From Adenophora triphylla var. japonica (lineage: Eukaryota > Streptophyta > Magnoliopsida > Asterales > Campanulaceae), in the NCBI GenBank assembly GCA_022495995.1, contig JAFEMH010007489.1:23778-87777 (forward strand): a DNA stretch of 64,000 bases, read 5' to 3'. The notes below the pieces were generated by a model, which was not told the DNA's origin, ran no database searches, and saw only the letters and a program-made list of their open reading frames with translations. Numbering within the stretch: the stretch's first letter is position 1; each line of letters begins with the position of its first letter. Positions 34,572-44,914 of this stretch are shown piece after piece. Position numbers and translations under genes: made by a program.

Positions 34572-34705
34572 TAGGGTATGTTTGGCAACCTCAATTCCAA
34601 GACTTGGATTTGAAATTGGAAGAACAAAATGAATTTCGTGGAACTAATTTAACCCTTTCAATTCCAATTCAATGGATTGAAATCGAGTTGCCAAACATAC
34701 TGTAA
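34572..34705. mobile_element. Short MITE
   Basis: Inverted ends GTATGTTTGGCAAC (about 34575) and GTTGCCAAACATAC (about 34687). The arms (caattccaag / ccaattcaatgg-type) also pair. About 135 bp; the TSD is unclear. Confidence 0.65.
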
Positions 34706-35560
34706 TCCTTGTAGAATTTTAAACTTGCTAATCTTGCTGACAACGTCCATCCAATCAGTCCAATGAAGCCTAATAAACTAATTGAGTAGCAAGTTTTTTT
34801 ATGTAATTTGAAGAAGATGCCTTTGTAGGTGGGTTATAGATATCAAACGAAACTTTATAAGAATGACTAATATTTATATCTTCAAAATTCCACATCAATT
34901 TATCTTAATTCAAGGCCAATCATGATCACGTTAATTGAATAATTGAATGAGATGTCATGAGTTGACACACTTCTGAATAACAATCATATAAAAAGCTGGA
35001 GGCTTTGACCATTCTATAACAATCTCATTACTTGAAGACTCGAAGAAAGGACAAGAGAGTTCACACAGCGTTTTTTGAATGTTTTTTTTAAATATAGCAA
35101 AAACTCTATAAATTAATAATGTTGAGATCGAGGAAATTAATTAATTTATAGAGTTATTAATATATCGATAAATTGATAATTATTAATTTAAATAGTTTTT
35201 ATCTGATTCGACAATTTCAGATATTCGTATAAACTAAATTCATTTATGAATATAAGAAAAACTCAATTATTTCAATTCGAAATTTTATGATACAATTTGA
35301 AAATACAACACCGTAACTAATGGATGAAATAAGAAAAATTAGAGATGAACTCCGACTAAATTTGAGATTTAAAAGAAAACAAACAACTATAGAGTAATAT
35401 TTTCACTAATTTGTAATAATTAATTTTTTAATATCTAAAATTATTAATTTATAATTTTTATGGGACCTAAAATTATAAAGGGATCTCATAGCAAATTATT
35501 ATCTTATTATTTTATTGATTTTTGTAATTTTTCAACTAACCCAATGCGGACTGAATAAAT
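34706..35560. other. AT-rich interval with a possible MITE
   Basis: Contains AACTCTATAAATTAATAA near 35102 with partial inverted counterparts (ttatagagtt near 35145, attaatttataa near 35445), which may be a fold-back element. No gene is seen. Confidence 0.35.
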
Positions 35561-35561
35561 T

Positions 35562-35751
<190 letters not shown>

Positions 35752-35854
35752 TATTTAATATATATATATATATATTGATATATTAAATATATTAATATAT
35801 ATATATTAATATATTAATATATATATATATTAAATATATATATATATTAATATG

Positions 35855-36030
35855 AATCTAATACTCAAATCGAATACCGAATCGAATCGAATAATTCGAA
35901 TATCAATTTCGAATCGAATACGAATCAATTTTTATATTCGAATACAAACGAATATGAATATTCGAATATTTTCAGGAATACGAATTGAATATGATGATAT
36001 TCGATTCGATTCGATTCGTTTACACCCCTA
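35855..36030. repeat. CGAAT-rich subterminal repeat, MITE end
   Basis: Multiple gaatcgaat/attcgaat motifs ending in CGTTTACACCCCTA, the complement of TAGGGGTGTAAACG. This is the right end of a hAT-type MITE whose left part appears replaced by the microsatellite. Confidence 0.55.
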
Positions 36031-36777
36031 TGTGTAAGTGGTTCGTTTCAAACCGCGGTTAAAGACCGAACCGAACCAAACCATTAGGTTTGATTTGGTT
36101 TTCAAGTATAAATGGTTCAATTCGTTCTCAAGTATTGACAAATCACATGGTTCGGTTTGGTTTGTGGTCTGACCCTCCCAAACCAAACCAAACTGAACCA
36201 AACCAAACCAAACCGCGGTTTGAGACCGCGAGACCAAACCTCCAAATCGCCAAACCGAACCACGTTACATTAACTAATCCTAACCCATATTTTGTATCTT
36301 ATTTAATATTTTTATATCTTTATTAAAATTTAAATAAACTAATTATAACCCCCATTTTGTATTTTATTTAATATTAATTTCATCATTTGTTATCTTTATT
36401 ACGACACATAAATAACCAAATTCTCTCCATGATTGCCATTGTAAAGTGTTTTTCTTCCTTCGACCTCTCTCTTACTTTAATCTCTTAAATACTCGCATTT
36501 TTCGCTCTTCCTTAGTGATCACGAAAAATTTAAACAATATAAAAATGACTTACGGTCTGAATCGTGGTTTGAACCGTATTCTAAATCATGGTTTGAACCA
36601 CAGTCTGGGCCGCGGTCTGAACCGCATAATTGAATCGTGGTTTGAACCAAAACGAACCAAACCATAGCGGTTTGGTTTGAGTTTTTCATGGTTCGATTCG
36701 ATTTGAAATTTTCCCAAACCGATGACTATTGGTTCAGTTTGTAAATTCCCCCAAATCGGACAATTTACACCCATACA
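36031..36777. mobile_element. hAT-type MITE with AACCGAACC subterminal repeats
   Basis: Imperfect inverted termini (TGTGTAAGTGGTTCG and, from the right, GGGTGTAAATTGTCCG) and many copies of aaccgaacc, ccgcggtt and aaccaaacc in both end regions. No transposase ORF. Confidence 0.6.
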
Positions 36778-37105
36778 AGATAGTACTCATCCATTCTAAA
36801 ATAAATGACAAAAAATGAAAAAGGAAAAAAAATAGAAAGCAAATGGCTTGCGGATTTTCATGTAGTTATTATAGGTTTATTCAGTAACACTATTTATATT
36901 GTTTACTCCTTTTTCAGGATGCAAGCATAAAGCAAACAAAGTACAAAACGTCACTGATGGTGAGCATTTTCATGCTTAACAACCCAAAAGATTTTGCCAC
37001 ACCCATATACTTTCTCCATTTCATTTCATTTGATATTAATTTTTATTTTGATCTATTTTACTTTACTTGATACTACCTAAAATAAAAATCTTTTATGCTC
37101 ACAAC
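36778..37105. other. Interval without genes
   Basis: AT-rich sequence. I see no gene, and no repeat structure beyond simple A/T runs. Confidence 0.5.
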
Positions 37106-37440
37106 TGTTGGGAAATTTGTGATCTTTGAACAGTACTTATCACATATCAAGTATACAAGTAATAGATAACATGCATGCAACATCCATATGAAAAGAAATT
37201 AAAGAATAAAACACACAATTTGATCATCCAGTTCATCCATTCGGACTACATATAGGGGAACTATCAAGCCAGGATATTCACTAATATCAACAAATATGTT
37301 GTGTTACAAATAAAACTCATGATATTCTTTATAGTCATCCTCTCTATCTATTTAAACACACCACCCACCTTTACAACCCCTAGTCACAATTTAGGCCATG
37401 AATGTAATGCCCCTAAAGGCATCCCAAATACCTACCAATG
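37106..37440 (-). repeat. Copia-like 3' LTR
   Basis: Starts TGTTGGGAAATTTGTG (+); the matching body extends to ccaatgccttta near 37447. Confidence 0.6.
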
Positions 37441-38786
37441 CCTTTATAGGAAAAATAAACATAAACTTTAAAGGATTCCAATTCTTTCTCCAAGAAGTAA
37501 TATGCTTCCTGCCCAAGAAAAAAAATTTGTTGCCAAAAGGAAACTGAATTAAATTAGGAAACTGCCAAAATTGCTTCTACTTTCCTTCTTCCGCGTAGTT
37601 CAAATCCTTCCACGCTTTGGCTTATATCCAATCCTAACAATCTTTCACCTGTAGATAAACCACAAGTGACTTTCATCATTAAACTCTCACCCAAGAATGA
37701 CTTCAACATAAATGACAGAATATCTTGCCCTGAGTCTTCACTTCGGAAGTGATCCTCCCTGCAATGATCTCTGCTCGTTTGTCCCTTGTTTCTATCCACA
37801 AACCCCTATGCGAACCACATGCCTTCACAGTCTTGGTCATGTATGTGTCCCAAGGCAACCACCGCAGCTCAGTTTTGGATAACGCTCATGATGGCCAAGT
37901 TTTTTCCCCTAGCGCTAGCCTTCACAACCAACTTTCTACCAATATACCATTCATGGAATTTCTCCCACCATAGCAATCTCGCCCCCCCCCCCCCACCATT
38001 CATCATTGAGATACGCCATGTCCCCCAATGAACTATTGTATGTAGTGTACAATCACATTGCCTTTAAGCTACCAAGTTAGATCCTTGCACTCCTCCATGA
38101 CCATAGTTGAAGGAGACCACCAACCTTCCTTTACATGACCTCTCACATAATTTAAGTCTTCTATTCCTTCTCTGAATGTCCCTGCAAATCACCCAACTCC
38201 AACATAGTCTCATCCGTAGTCTTGACTATCCTAAAGTAAAGTTCCATACCCTCGTACTATTGCCCTTTGATGAAATGTTGCTTCCGAATCAAAATATCAA
38301 CGAACTCATTTGACTTCTCTTCTTTAAGATTAATTCACTCTTAATGTTATCTACATATGATCTGTACATCTATGTAATCCACACCATCAAGGTCTAGAAA
38401 CTTGAATCTTCTGTCTCTTTCTTTTCATGACTTTCATATTTTCGGATTTGTTGCCCAAATTTGATCCCATCAAATTTCCATGTCGATCTATCTCAACCCG
38501 TCATCGTTGCTTCCATTAAATCCTTTATAACATGATCCGCCTAGATCCTGCAAACCCTAGCAACAACTCAATTTTGCAACCCTCTCGAATCCAATTTCCT
38601 TTCATGATTATGTAACTGCGACCCTGATCTGAATATCTACAGTCCCAATCCACTCAGATTTATGAAACATTGATCCTATTTGCTCTAAGTAACATAAAAA
38701 ACCAAAAGAACTTATGCATCCCCTATTTATGATCTAGGTTCCTGCAACTCACATCCAATTAATTCGAACATCCCTGATCTTCAAAC

Positions 38787-38803
38787 TGGAGATCTGATAC
38801 CAG
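38787..38803 (-). other. Copia-like primer-binding site
   Basis: The - strand TGGTATCAGATCTCC follows the LTR end CAACA after two bases; it resembles TGGTATCAGAGC. Confidence 0.6.
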
Positions 38804-38804
38804 T

Positions 38805-39137
38805 TGTTGGGGAAATTGGTGGTCTCCGAGCAGTACTTGTCCCATATCAAGTGTACAAGGAATAGATAACATACACAAAACATCCATATGAAAATAAATA
38901 GAATAAGAAAACACACAATTTGTTCACCCAGCTCATCCCTTCGGACTACATCTGCAGGCATTATCAAGCCAGGATATTCAATAATATCACCAAATTTGTT
39001 GTCTTACAAATAAAACTTATGATCTCCTTCATAGTCATCCCCTTTATATATGTAAACACACCACCTACCCTTATAATCCCTTACATAATTTAGGTTATCC
39101 ATGTAATGCCCTTAAGGGCACCCCAAAGACATACCAA
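38805..39137 (-). repeat. Copia-like 5' LTR
   Basis: Homologous to 37106-37440. The homology stops where a degraded Stowaway-like sequence begins; its end, gagagagta, is at about 39278-39286. Confidence 0.55.
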
Positions 39138-39312
39138 TGTCTTTAACTTTCTTTGTGTATCTTATAGATTCTTTCCTACTTTACTTTTCATATTCACAAT
39201 GCCTCCTTCCACTAATTTTTTCTCCTACTTTTTTAGTTCTTGTGTCAAAAAATTTAGTATCAAGTGAAGTGAAACAGAGAGAGTATGACACAGTGAACAC
39301 TAGTCTAAGCAT

Positions 39313-39465
39313 TAGCCCCGATGCATAAATGAAGGAGAAGAGGCAGAAGAAATAGAGGTCGAAACCAACACTAAAGAGGGAGGATATGAAGTTGCTCAAG
39401 ATAATGTTGTAGCAGCAGAAGAAGAAGACTCGAATGTTAAAGATGAGGTGCAGATTTTGCTTTGA
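39313..39465 (+). pseudogene. Acidic exon-like coding fragment
   Basis: One frame reads GEEAEEIEVETNTKEGGYEV, then QDNVVAAEEEDSNVKDEVQI and stops (TGA 39463-39465). It is preceded by attag, a possible splice acceptor. The acidic composition and clean codon use resemble the last exon of a plant gene, but there is no identifiable domain and no upstream exon in view. Confidence 0.3.
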
Positions 39466-40031
39466 TGGAAATTTCTAACCGTACTTTTTTGTTTTCATAG
39501 GAGTGAAACACATTTTTTACCATCGTGTATTATGTGAGTGTCATCAATTTGACGATCTTACTTTTAAGTTTTCAAATGTGACCATTAGACCATCAACAAT
39601 GGTGCCCGAATCCTCTTGGGCTTGCTGAGCTGGAGAGAATGACCAAGGACAACGGTGACCAAGCCAAGGTCTTGGAATGACCGGTCAAATATATTGGTTG
39701 CCAGATGACCTTTGGTCATCAAATGTTTGTGGCCCACCTCACATGGAAAAGCAGGAAAAGCAAGCCTTGTTTAATAAAAAAAAAAACATACTTTTGAACA
39801 TGAAATATGTCCGTTGGACAATAAATTTCCAATTATTATTATGAAAGAAAAATAAAAAAATAACCAACGGATATATTTTTGTTTTACCTATAAATACATC
39901 AACAATTTCATATGATTTTCACTCCTACTTCAAAATTTTCATTTTCTTTCAATATTAGGTATTCTTAGTTTCTTTCAATATTAGTTTTTCTCCTTAAATT
40001 TTCTTCAAAAATATTTAATTTCATAATAATT

Positions 40032-40710
40032 ATGGATCCAAATTATCCTAATTACTACGGAAATAGCCAATATTCCCAAACAAATCCAAACGCCAATAGA
40101 AATCCTCCAAATTCTCGTATGCCTATTGATCCAAATTTGTTAAACCATCCTCAACTATCTCAATTCATTGGATTTTATTCTCAATCTCAACAAATTCCTA
40201 GCAATCTCAATCCTCCAAATTTGTTTCAATCTCAATATAATCCTAGTTATTTTTCTTTCCCACATATGTTGTCTTCTCAAAATGTCCAATTTAATTCGCC
40301 AAATCTCGAATTTCCATCATCCCAACAATATAATAGGTCTTCTAAAACTCCTGTTGGTGATGTAGGTAGTTCGAAAAATGTATTCCAAGATCTTGAAGTT
40401 GATGTTGATGAGGGGGATCTTGCTATTCCTTCTAACGAACCCGATAAATCCAAAAGTAAAAGAGATAGGAGGGCATGGACTATACCTGAAGACAAAGCAC
40501 TATGTTCGGCTTACCTTGAGGCCGGTGGAGATACGCTCACTAGTACAGACCAAAAGATAAGTATCCTTTGGGCAAATGTAGTAGAAATGTTTGCAGAATC
40601 TCAAAGAGAAAATCAAAGCACCATAAATGAAATAAATGAGGAGTCATGCAGATCTCGTTGGAGAAGAATTAACTTTCAAGTAAATAATTGGGTTGGAGTT
40701 TACGCGGAAG
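40032..40710 (+). CDS. PIF/Harbinger ORF1 (Myb/SANT-like protein), first part
   Basis: The N-terminal region is N/P/Q/S-rich (MDPNYPNYYGNSQYSQTNPN...). It is followed at about residues 140-225 by a trihelix/SANT-like DNA-binding segment: RRAWTIPEDKALCSAYLEAG, WANVVEMFAES, and CRSRWRRINFQVNNWVGVY. In PIF/Harbinger elements this protein works with the transposase to bind the terminal repeats and bring the complex to the nucleus. The frame runs without a break to the Tat-2 insertion after 40710 and resumes at 57202 in register once one GGAAG is discounted. The ATG at 40032 is the first in frame and follows an AT-rich leader; a near-copy of this start lies at 60489. Confidence 0.85.
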
Positions 40711-41638
40711 TGAAATAGCCCGGATCCGAGAAAGGCCTCGCGGCCCCGGCATCTGGCAGTCTTTCGCGTTGGAGGTGTCTCGCCGTTTGTTTTCGCATTC
40801 GTAGAGTCGCCACGCCGTTTTTATTAAGCCCAAAACATTGAAAAAGGGCATCAGTTTAAAGATAATTTTAAACTGTTTTTGTGTGATGAGATTTTGAGTT
40901 CGGAGGTCGATGACTCCCGGAAGAGAATATTAGAATATTAGAGCTCACCCGAGTAGCCTCGTAAAACGAGTCTTTCGGATACCCCTAATATCCTTTAAAT
41001 GTTGTGTGTGTGTGTGTGTGCTTTTAAAAATGCATGCTGTATCGGATGTCTACATTGTATGCTATGTATGGAAATATATTGAAATAGTAATGGGAAAGAA
41101 GCCTTACCAATGTTGGTTCGTGTCTGTCTTCCGCTGGGGAATGGTGTTTGAGGTCGGAGTAGCGTTCCGGTACGGATCGGGATTGCTTCGGGAGGGACCG
41201 GTTGTCCGCGGACGCAGTTTCGGCGTGAGTTGAGGTTGTAGGCTGCGTTCGAGCAGAGGTTCGGCGTGCGTGGGGATCGTCGGGATCACTCGGGCGCAGG
41301 TTCGGCGTGCGTTGTGGTGGCCGGAGTCACTCGGGCGAGTTTCGGCGTGGTTTGGGATCGCTTCTGGGCTTGACTCGGAAAGAGCCGGACACCGTGGAAA
41401 GACCGAGCAAGGCCTCTGAGTACCACGAGGGGCCTCGTGAGTACCTCGAGAGTGCCTCGGGCACGCGGGAGCGTCTCGGGAGCGCTCGGGGAGGCTTCTG
41501 AGCACCACAAGGGAGCTCGGAAGGCCTTGGAAGGATCCGAAAGGGGCCGGGAGTGCCTCAAGAGGACTTAGAGGGGAGCCGAAGGCTAAGGGAGGAAGAG
41601 AGAAGAGGGAGGTGTGTGAAAATGAGGAGGGGAAGCCC

Positions 41639-41650
41639 TCTATTTATAGT
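41639..41650 (-). promoter_or_regulatory. Tat-2 3' LTR TATA box
   Basis: The - strand reads ACTATAAATAGA; transcription would run leftward. The matching box in the 5' LTR is at about 56720-56731. Confidence 0.65.
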
Positions 41651-41669
41651 AAAAATTTCGGAGCAAAGA

Positions 41670-41920
41670 GGTCCGTACGGACCTTCTTGGTTATCCGTAA
41701 TTTTGGATTTCCTCGATTTGAGGGAATCTCGCAATGATGGAGAATATTCGGAATGATGGTGTTCCCTGAGCAATAAGGTCCGTACGGACCATCTTGCATG
41801 CAAAGAGGTCCGTACGGACCAACTCTGCAAGGAAGTAATCATTTTCCCCCGGATTTGAGGGAATATTGTGGACTTAAAGGGGATTTAGTAATCATTGAAA
41901 CAAAGAGGTCCGTACGGACC
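41670..41920. promoter_or_regulatory. Four GGTCCGTACGGACC palindromes in Tat-2 3' LTR U3
   Basis: Perfect 14-bp palindromes at 41670-41683, 41777-41790, 41807-41820 and 41907-41920, three preceded by caaagag or gcaaagag. Their centre CCGTACGG holds two overlapping CCGTAC/GTAC cores of the kind bound by plant SBP-box (SPL) factors. All are within about 270 bp upstream of the TATA box. Confidence 0.8.
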
Positions 41921-42287
41921 TTAATTGCTTTTCCGATTTCTGAAAATTCCCAAAAGGTCCTTTTGTCCCTTTTATCCCGAAAGGCTCCTCCCTTGGTTTG
42001 GTTGGGGGTTTGAGAGGGTTTTGAGAGGGTTTTGAGTGAGAGAGGTCTACGAGACTGCGTGGATGAGTCTCGCGGTGTTTCCCGTGTGTTTGAAAGGGGG
42101 TGATCCAGATTGGGGTACTTACAGGCCCCTCGACGACGTCACTTATGAAAGAAGTGGGTCGCCGATAAGATAAGGGTCCTAACTGGATCGCGTCTTTGGG
42201 AGAGGAAGTGACCGTGAGGGTCAATGTGAGGACGTGGTGGTGTCCTTTTGTGTGACCGTTTAGGTCAATAGGCCGGACCCCGTGATA

Positions 42288-42332
42288 GGATTCCTACGTA
42301 TCCCCGGCGGGAATCAAGCCCGGTCGTAGTTC
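42288..42332 (-). other. Nested-hairpin motif, Tat-2 site 1
   Basis: Element sense: GAACTACGACCGGGCTTGAT ... GATACGTAGGAATCC. The outer stem CTACG/CGTAG is unchanged; the inner stem is TCCC/GGGA, a compensated version of TCCT/AGGA in Tat-1. Confidence 0.7.
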
Positions 42333-42465
42333 GGGTGTGGGGTGAGTGTTTTGTGAATGCGGGCGTGGTGGTGCCCTGAAGTGTTGTGTGACCGCCGAGG
42401 TCGGTGGTAAGGACGTGGTGGTGTCCTGGGTGACCGCATAAGGTCGATGGCCGGACCCCGTGATA

Positions 42466-42509
42466 GGATTCCTACGTATCCCAGCGGGAATCAAGCCTGG
42501 TCGTAGTTC
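42466..42509 (-). other. Nested-hairpin motif, Tat-2 site 2
   Basis: Same layout as 42288-42332; inner stem TCCC/GGGA. The flanking ggccggaccccgtgata is duplicated with it. Confidence 0.7.
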
Positions 42510-42772
42510 AGAGGTCGTGAATTTGTGAGTGCGGGCGTGGTGGTGCCCTGAAGTGTTGTGTGACCGCCGAGGTCAGTGGTAAGGACGTGGTGGTGTCCTA
42601 AGATGTGGTGACCGCCGAGGTCAATTGTGAGGACGTGGTGGTGTCCTGGGATGGAAATTTTACGATTTTCCTAATCGGGTGGTTTAAGGCCTTCCGGGCC
42701 GGGGATAATCATTTGGGAGGTTTATACGGTCTTCCGGACCGAGTGGTTTAAAGCCTTCCGGGCCGGAGGTAG

Positions 42773-43080
42773 AGTGAGGACTCGAATCGTCTTCGATTGC
42801 GGTTGGTGCCACGCCGGGAGGACTTTGAATCGTCATCTGGCGGCGGTTGGTGCCACGCTGGAGGACTTTGAATCGTCATCTGGCGGCGGTTGGTGCCACG
42901 CTGGAGGACTTTGAATCGTCATCTGGCGGCGGTTGGTGCCACGCTGGAGGACTTTGAATCGTCATCTGGCGGCGGTTTGATGTGGTGCGCGAGGACTTTG
43001 AATCGTCTTCTAGCCGCAGTTGGGGATGTAATGCGCGAGGACTTTGAATCGTCTTCTAGCCGCATTTGTGGAGGCGTGGC
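42773..43080 (-). repeat. 43-bp tandem array of Tat-2
   Basis: About seven units, core GAGGACTTTGAATCGTCATC plus tggcggcggttggtgccacgctg; the last two units are diverged. Confidence 0.92.
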
Positions 43081-43599
43081 TGCCTTGTGCTTCGAGAGGT
43101 GTAGATGCCTTTGTGCTTTTGCATGTTGAGTAGAAGGTTGGACTTACGATGACTGCCGGTGCTTGCGTTGCCGTTGAAGTGGGCGAGGATGACGGCCGGT
43201 GATTGCTTCCCCATTTGGCATTTTGGAGGCGCTTCGTGCCTTGGTACTTGTACTTGGAGGTGTTGGCTCCTTCTTGTGCTTGTGTTGCCATTGAGTGGGC
43301 AAGGATGATGGTCGGTGCTGGGGATATGCAGTCTTGTATGACTTCCCTTTCGACTTGTTGGGGAGGAGCTCGGGCTTGCTTTGATGGCCGTTGCTTGCGC
43401 TGCCGTTGAAGTGGGCGAAGTTCGGGCTTACATCTGACTGCCGGTGCTTTGAATTGCTGGGGATGCATGACCCTGTAGGGGCCCTTTTTCTGTTGGGAAG
43501 ATGACTTCGGACCTCCTTTGAGGGCCAGTGGTTGAGTTGTCGTTGAGCGTTTGGAGGCGTCTTGTGCCTTGATATTCGTGCTGGGAGGTGTTGGCTCCT
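43081..43599. other. Degenerate array spacer in Tat-2
   Basis: Irregular pieces of the gccgttgaagtgggcgag repeat with longer spacers; transitional between the 43-bp and 52-bp arrays, no gene. Confidence 0.55.
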
Positions 43600-44615
43600 T
43601 CTTGAATGGCCGTTGAGCGGGCGGTGGTTGAATTGCCGTTGGAGTGGGCGAGGACCGGTCTTACGCTGACGGCCGGTGGTTGAATTGCCGTTGGAGTGGG
43701 CGAGGACCGGTCTTACGCCGACGGCCGGTTGGAATTGCCGTTGAGTGGGCGAGGACCGGTCTTACGCCGATGGCCGGTGGTTGAATTGCCGCTGAGCGGG
43801 CGAGGACCGGTCTTACGCCGACGGCCGGTGGTGCCGTTGAGCTGGGCGAGACCGGTCTTACGCTGACGGCGTGATTGCCGTTGGAGTGGGCGAGGACCGG
43901 TCTTACGCTGACGGCCGGTGGTTGAATTGCCGTTGGAGTGGGCGAGGACCGGTCTTACGCTGACGGCCGGTGGTTGAATTGCCGTTGGAGTGGGCGAGGA
44001 CCGGTCTTACGCTGACGGCCGGTGGTTGAATTGCCGTTGGAGTGGGCGAGGACCGGTCTTACGCTGACGGCCGGTGGTTGAATTGCCGCTGGAGCGGGCG
44101 AGGACCGGTCTTACGCTGACGGCCGGTGGTTGAATTGCCGTTGGAGTGGACGAGGACCGGTCTTACGCCGACGGCCGGTGGTTGAATTGCCGTTGAGCGG
44201 GCGAGGATCGGGCTTACGCTGATGGCCGGTGGTTGAATTGCCGTTGGAGTGGGCGAGGACCGGTCTTACGTTGATGGCCGGGGATTGAATTGCCGTTGAA
44301 GTGGGCGAGGACCGGTCTTACGCTGATGGCCGGTGGTTGAATTGCCGTTGAAGTGGGCGAGGACCGGTCTTACGCTTGACGGCCGGGGATTGAATTGCCG
44401 TTGGAGTGGGCGAGGTCCGGTCTTACGCTTGACGGCCGGGGATTGAATTGCCGTTGAAGTGGGCGAGGACCGGTCTTACGCTGACGGCCGGTGGTTGAAT
44501 TGCCGTTGAAGTGGGCGAGGTCCGGTCTTACGCTTGACGGCCGGGGATTGAGTTGCCGTTGAAGTGGGCGAGGACCGGTCTTACGCTGATGGCCGGTGGT
44601 TGAATTGAAGGGTTA
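43600..44615 (-). repeat. 52-bp tandem array of Tat-2
   Basis: About 19 units containing GGGCGAGGACCGGTCTTACG and ggccggtggttgaattgccg. Each unit holds the palindrome ACCGGT. It lies between the antisense gene promoter and the 3' LTR, the usual site of Tat-lineage 3' UTR arrays. Confidence 0.93.
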
Positions 44616-44714
44616 GGGACCATTCTGCACTTGGATTTCTTTGGAAAAGGCCTGTAGGACGGCCGGGGCAAAGATTATAAGGGCAGGAAAGTAATTTGGC
44701 CCCTCTTGCAAAGA

Positions 44715-44802
44715 GGTCCGTACGGACCAACCTGGTTGCAAAGAGGTCCGTACGGACCACTTTGGTTTTTTACAGTTCCCAGGTTTTGACCGGGTTAAAT
44801 AA
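44715..44802 (+). promoter_or_regulatory. Putative promoter of the antisense gene
   Basis: Two GGTCCGTACGGACC palindromes (44715-44728, 44745-44758), each preceded by ttgcaaaga, lie upstream of a TATA-like ttaaataa (44795-44802). The predicted start codon is at 44915. The same palindromes precede the LTR TATA box, so the two promoters share a candidate control site. Confidence 0.5.
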
Positions 44803-44914
44803 CCGAGGCCCCCTTCATTTCTTCTTCTTCCAGTGCGTGAACCAGCGAGAGAGAAAGAGGAAAAAACCTCCATTGTTAACCAAAATCAAAGATTTTTTGC
44901 TTGAATTGTTTGCC

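Larger units (their letters stand above)
37106..39137 (-). mobile_element. Non-autonomous Ty1/copia-like element
   Basis: Two diverged direct repeats (37106-about 37440 and 38805-about 39137) begin TGTTGGG (+ strand) and share the body gtacttatcacatatcaag-type sequence. Just inside the right copy the - strand reads ACTGGTATCAG, the initiator-tRNA-Met primer-binding site typical of copia, so the element runs right to left. The internal 1.3 kb has no gag or pol motif. The outer end of the right LTR is disrupted near 39137. A poly(C) run lies at 37981-37994. Confidence 0.65.
40711..42123 (-). repeat. Tat-2 3' LTR
   Basis: 1,413 bp, TG...CA on the + strand (TGTAAGTACC... in element sense). TATA box at 41639-41650 (-). 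Four GGTCCGTACGGACC palindromes lie upstream of it (41670, 41777, 41807, 41907). A (GT)n run is at about 41003-41020. The U5 end contains GTGGCGACTC (40804-40813, -), the PBS core. Confidence 0.93.
42124..42772 (-). repeat. Short dispersed tandem units next to Tat-2 3' LTR
   Basis: Repeated gaccgccgaggtc and ggacgtggtggtgtcctg units, interleaved with two hairpin motifs; no coding. Confidence 0.7.
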
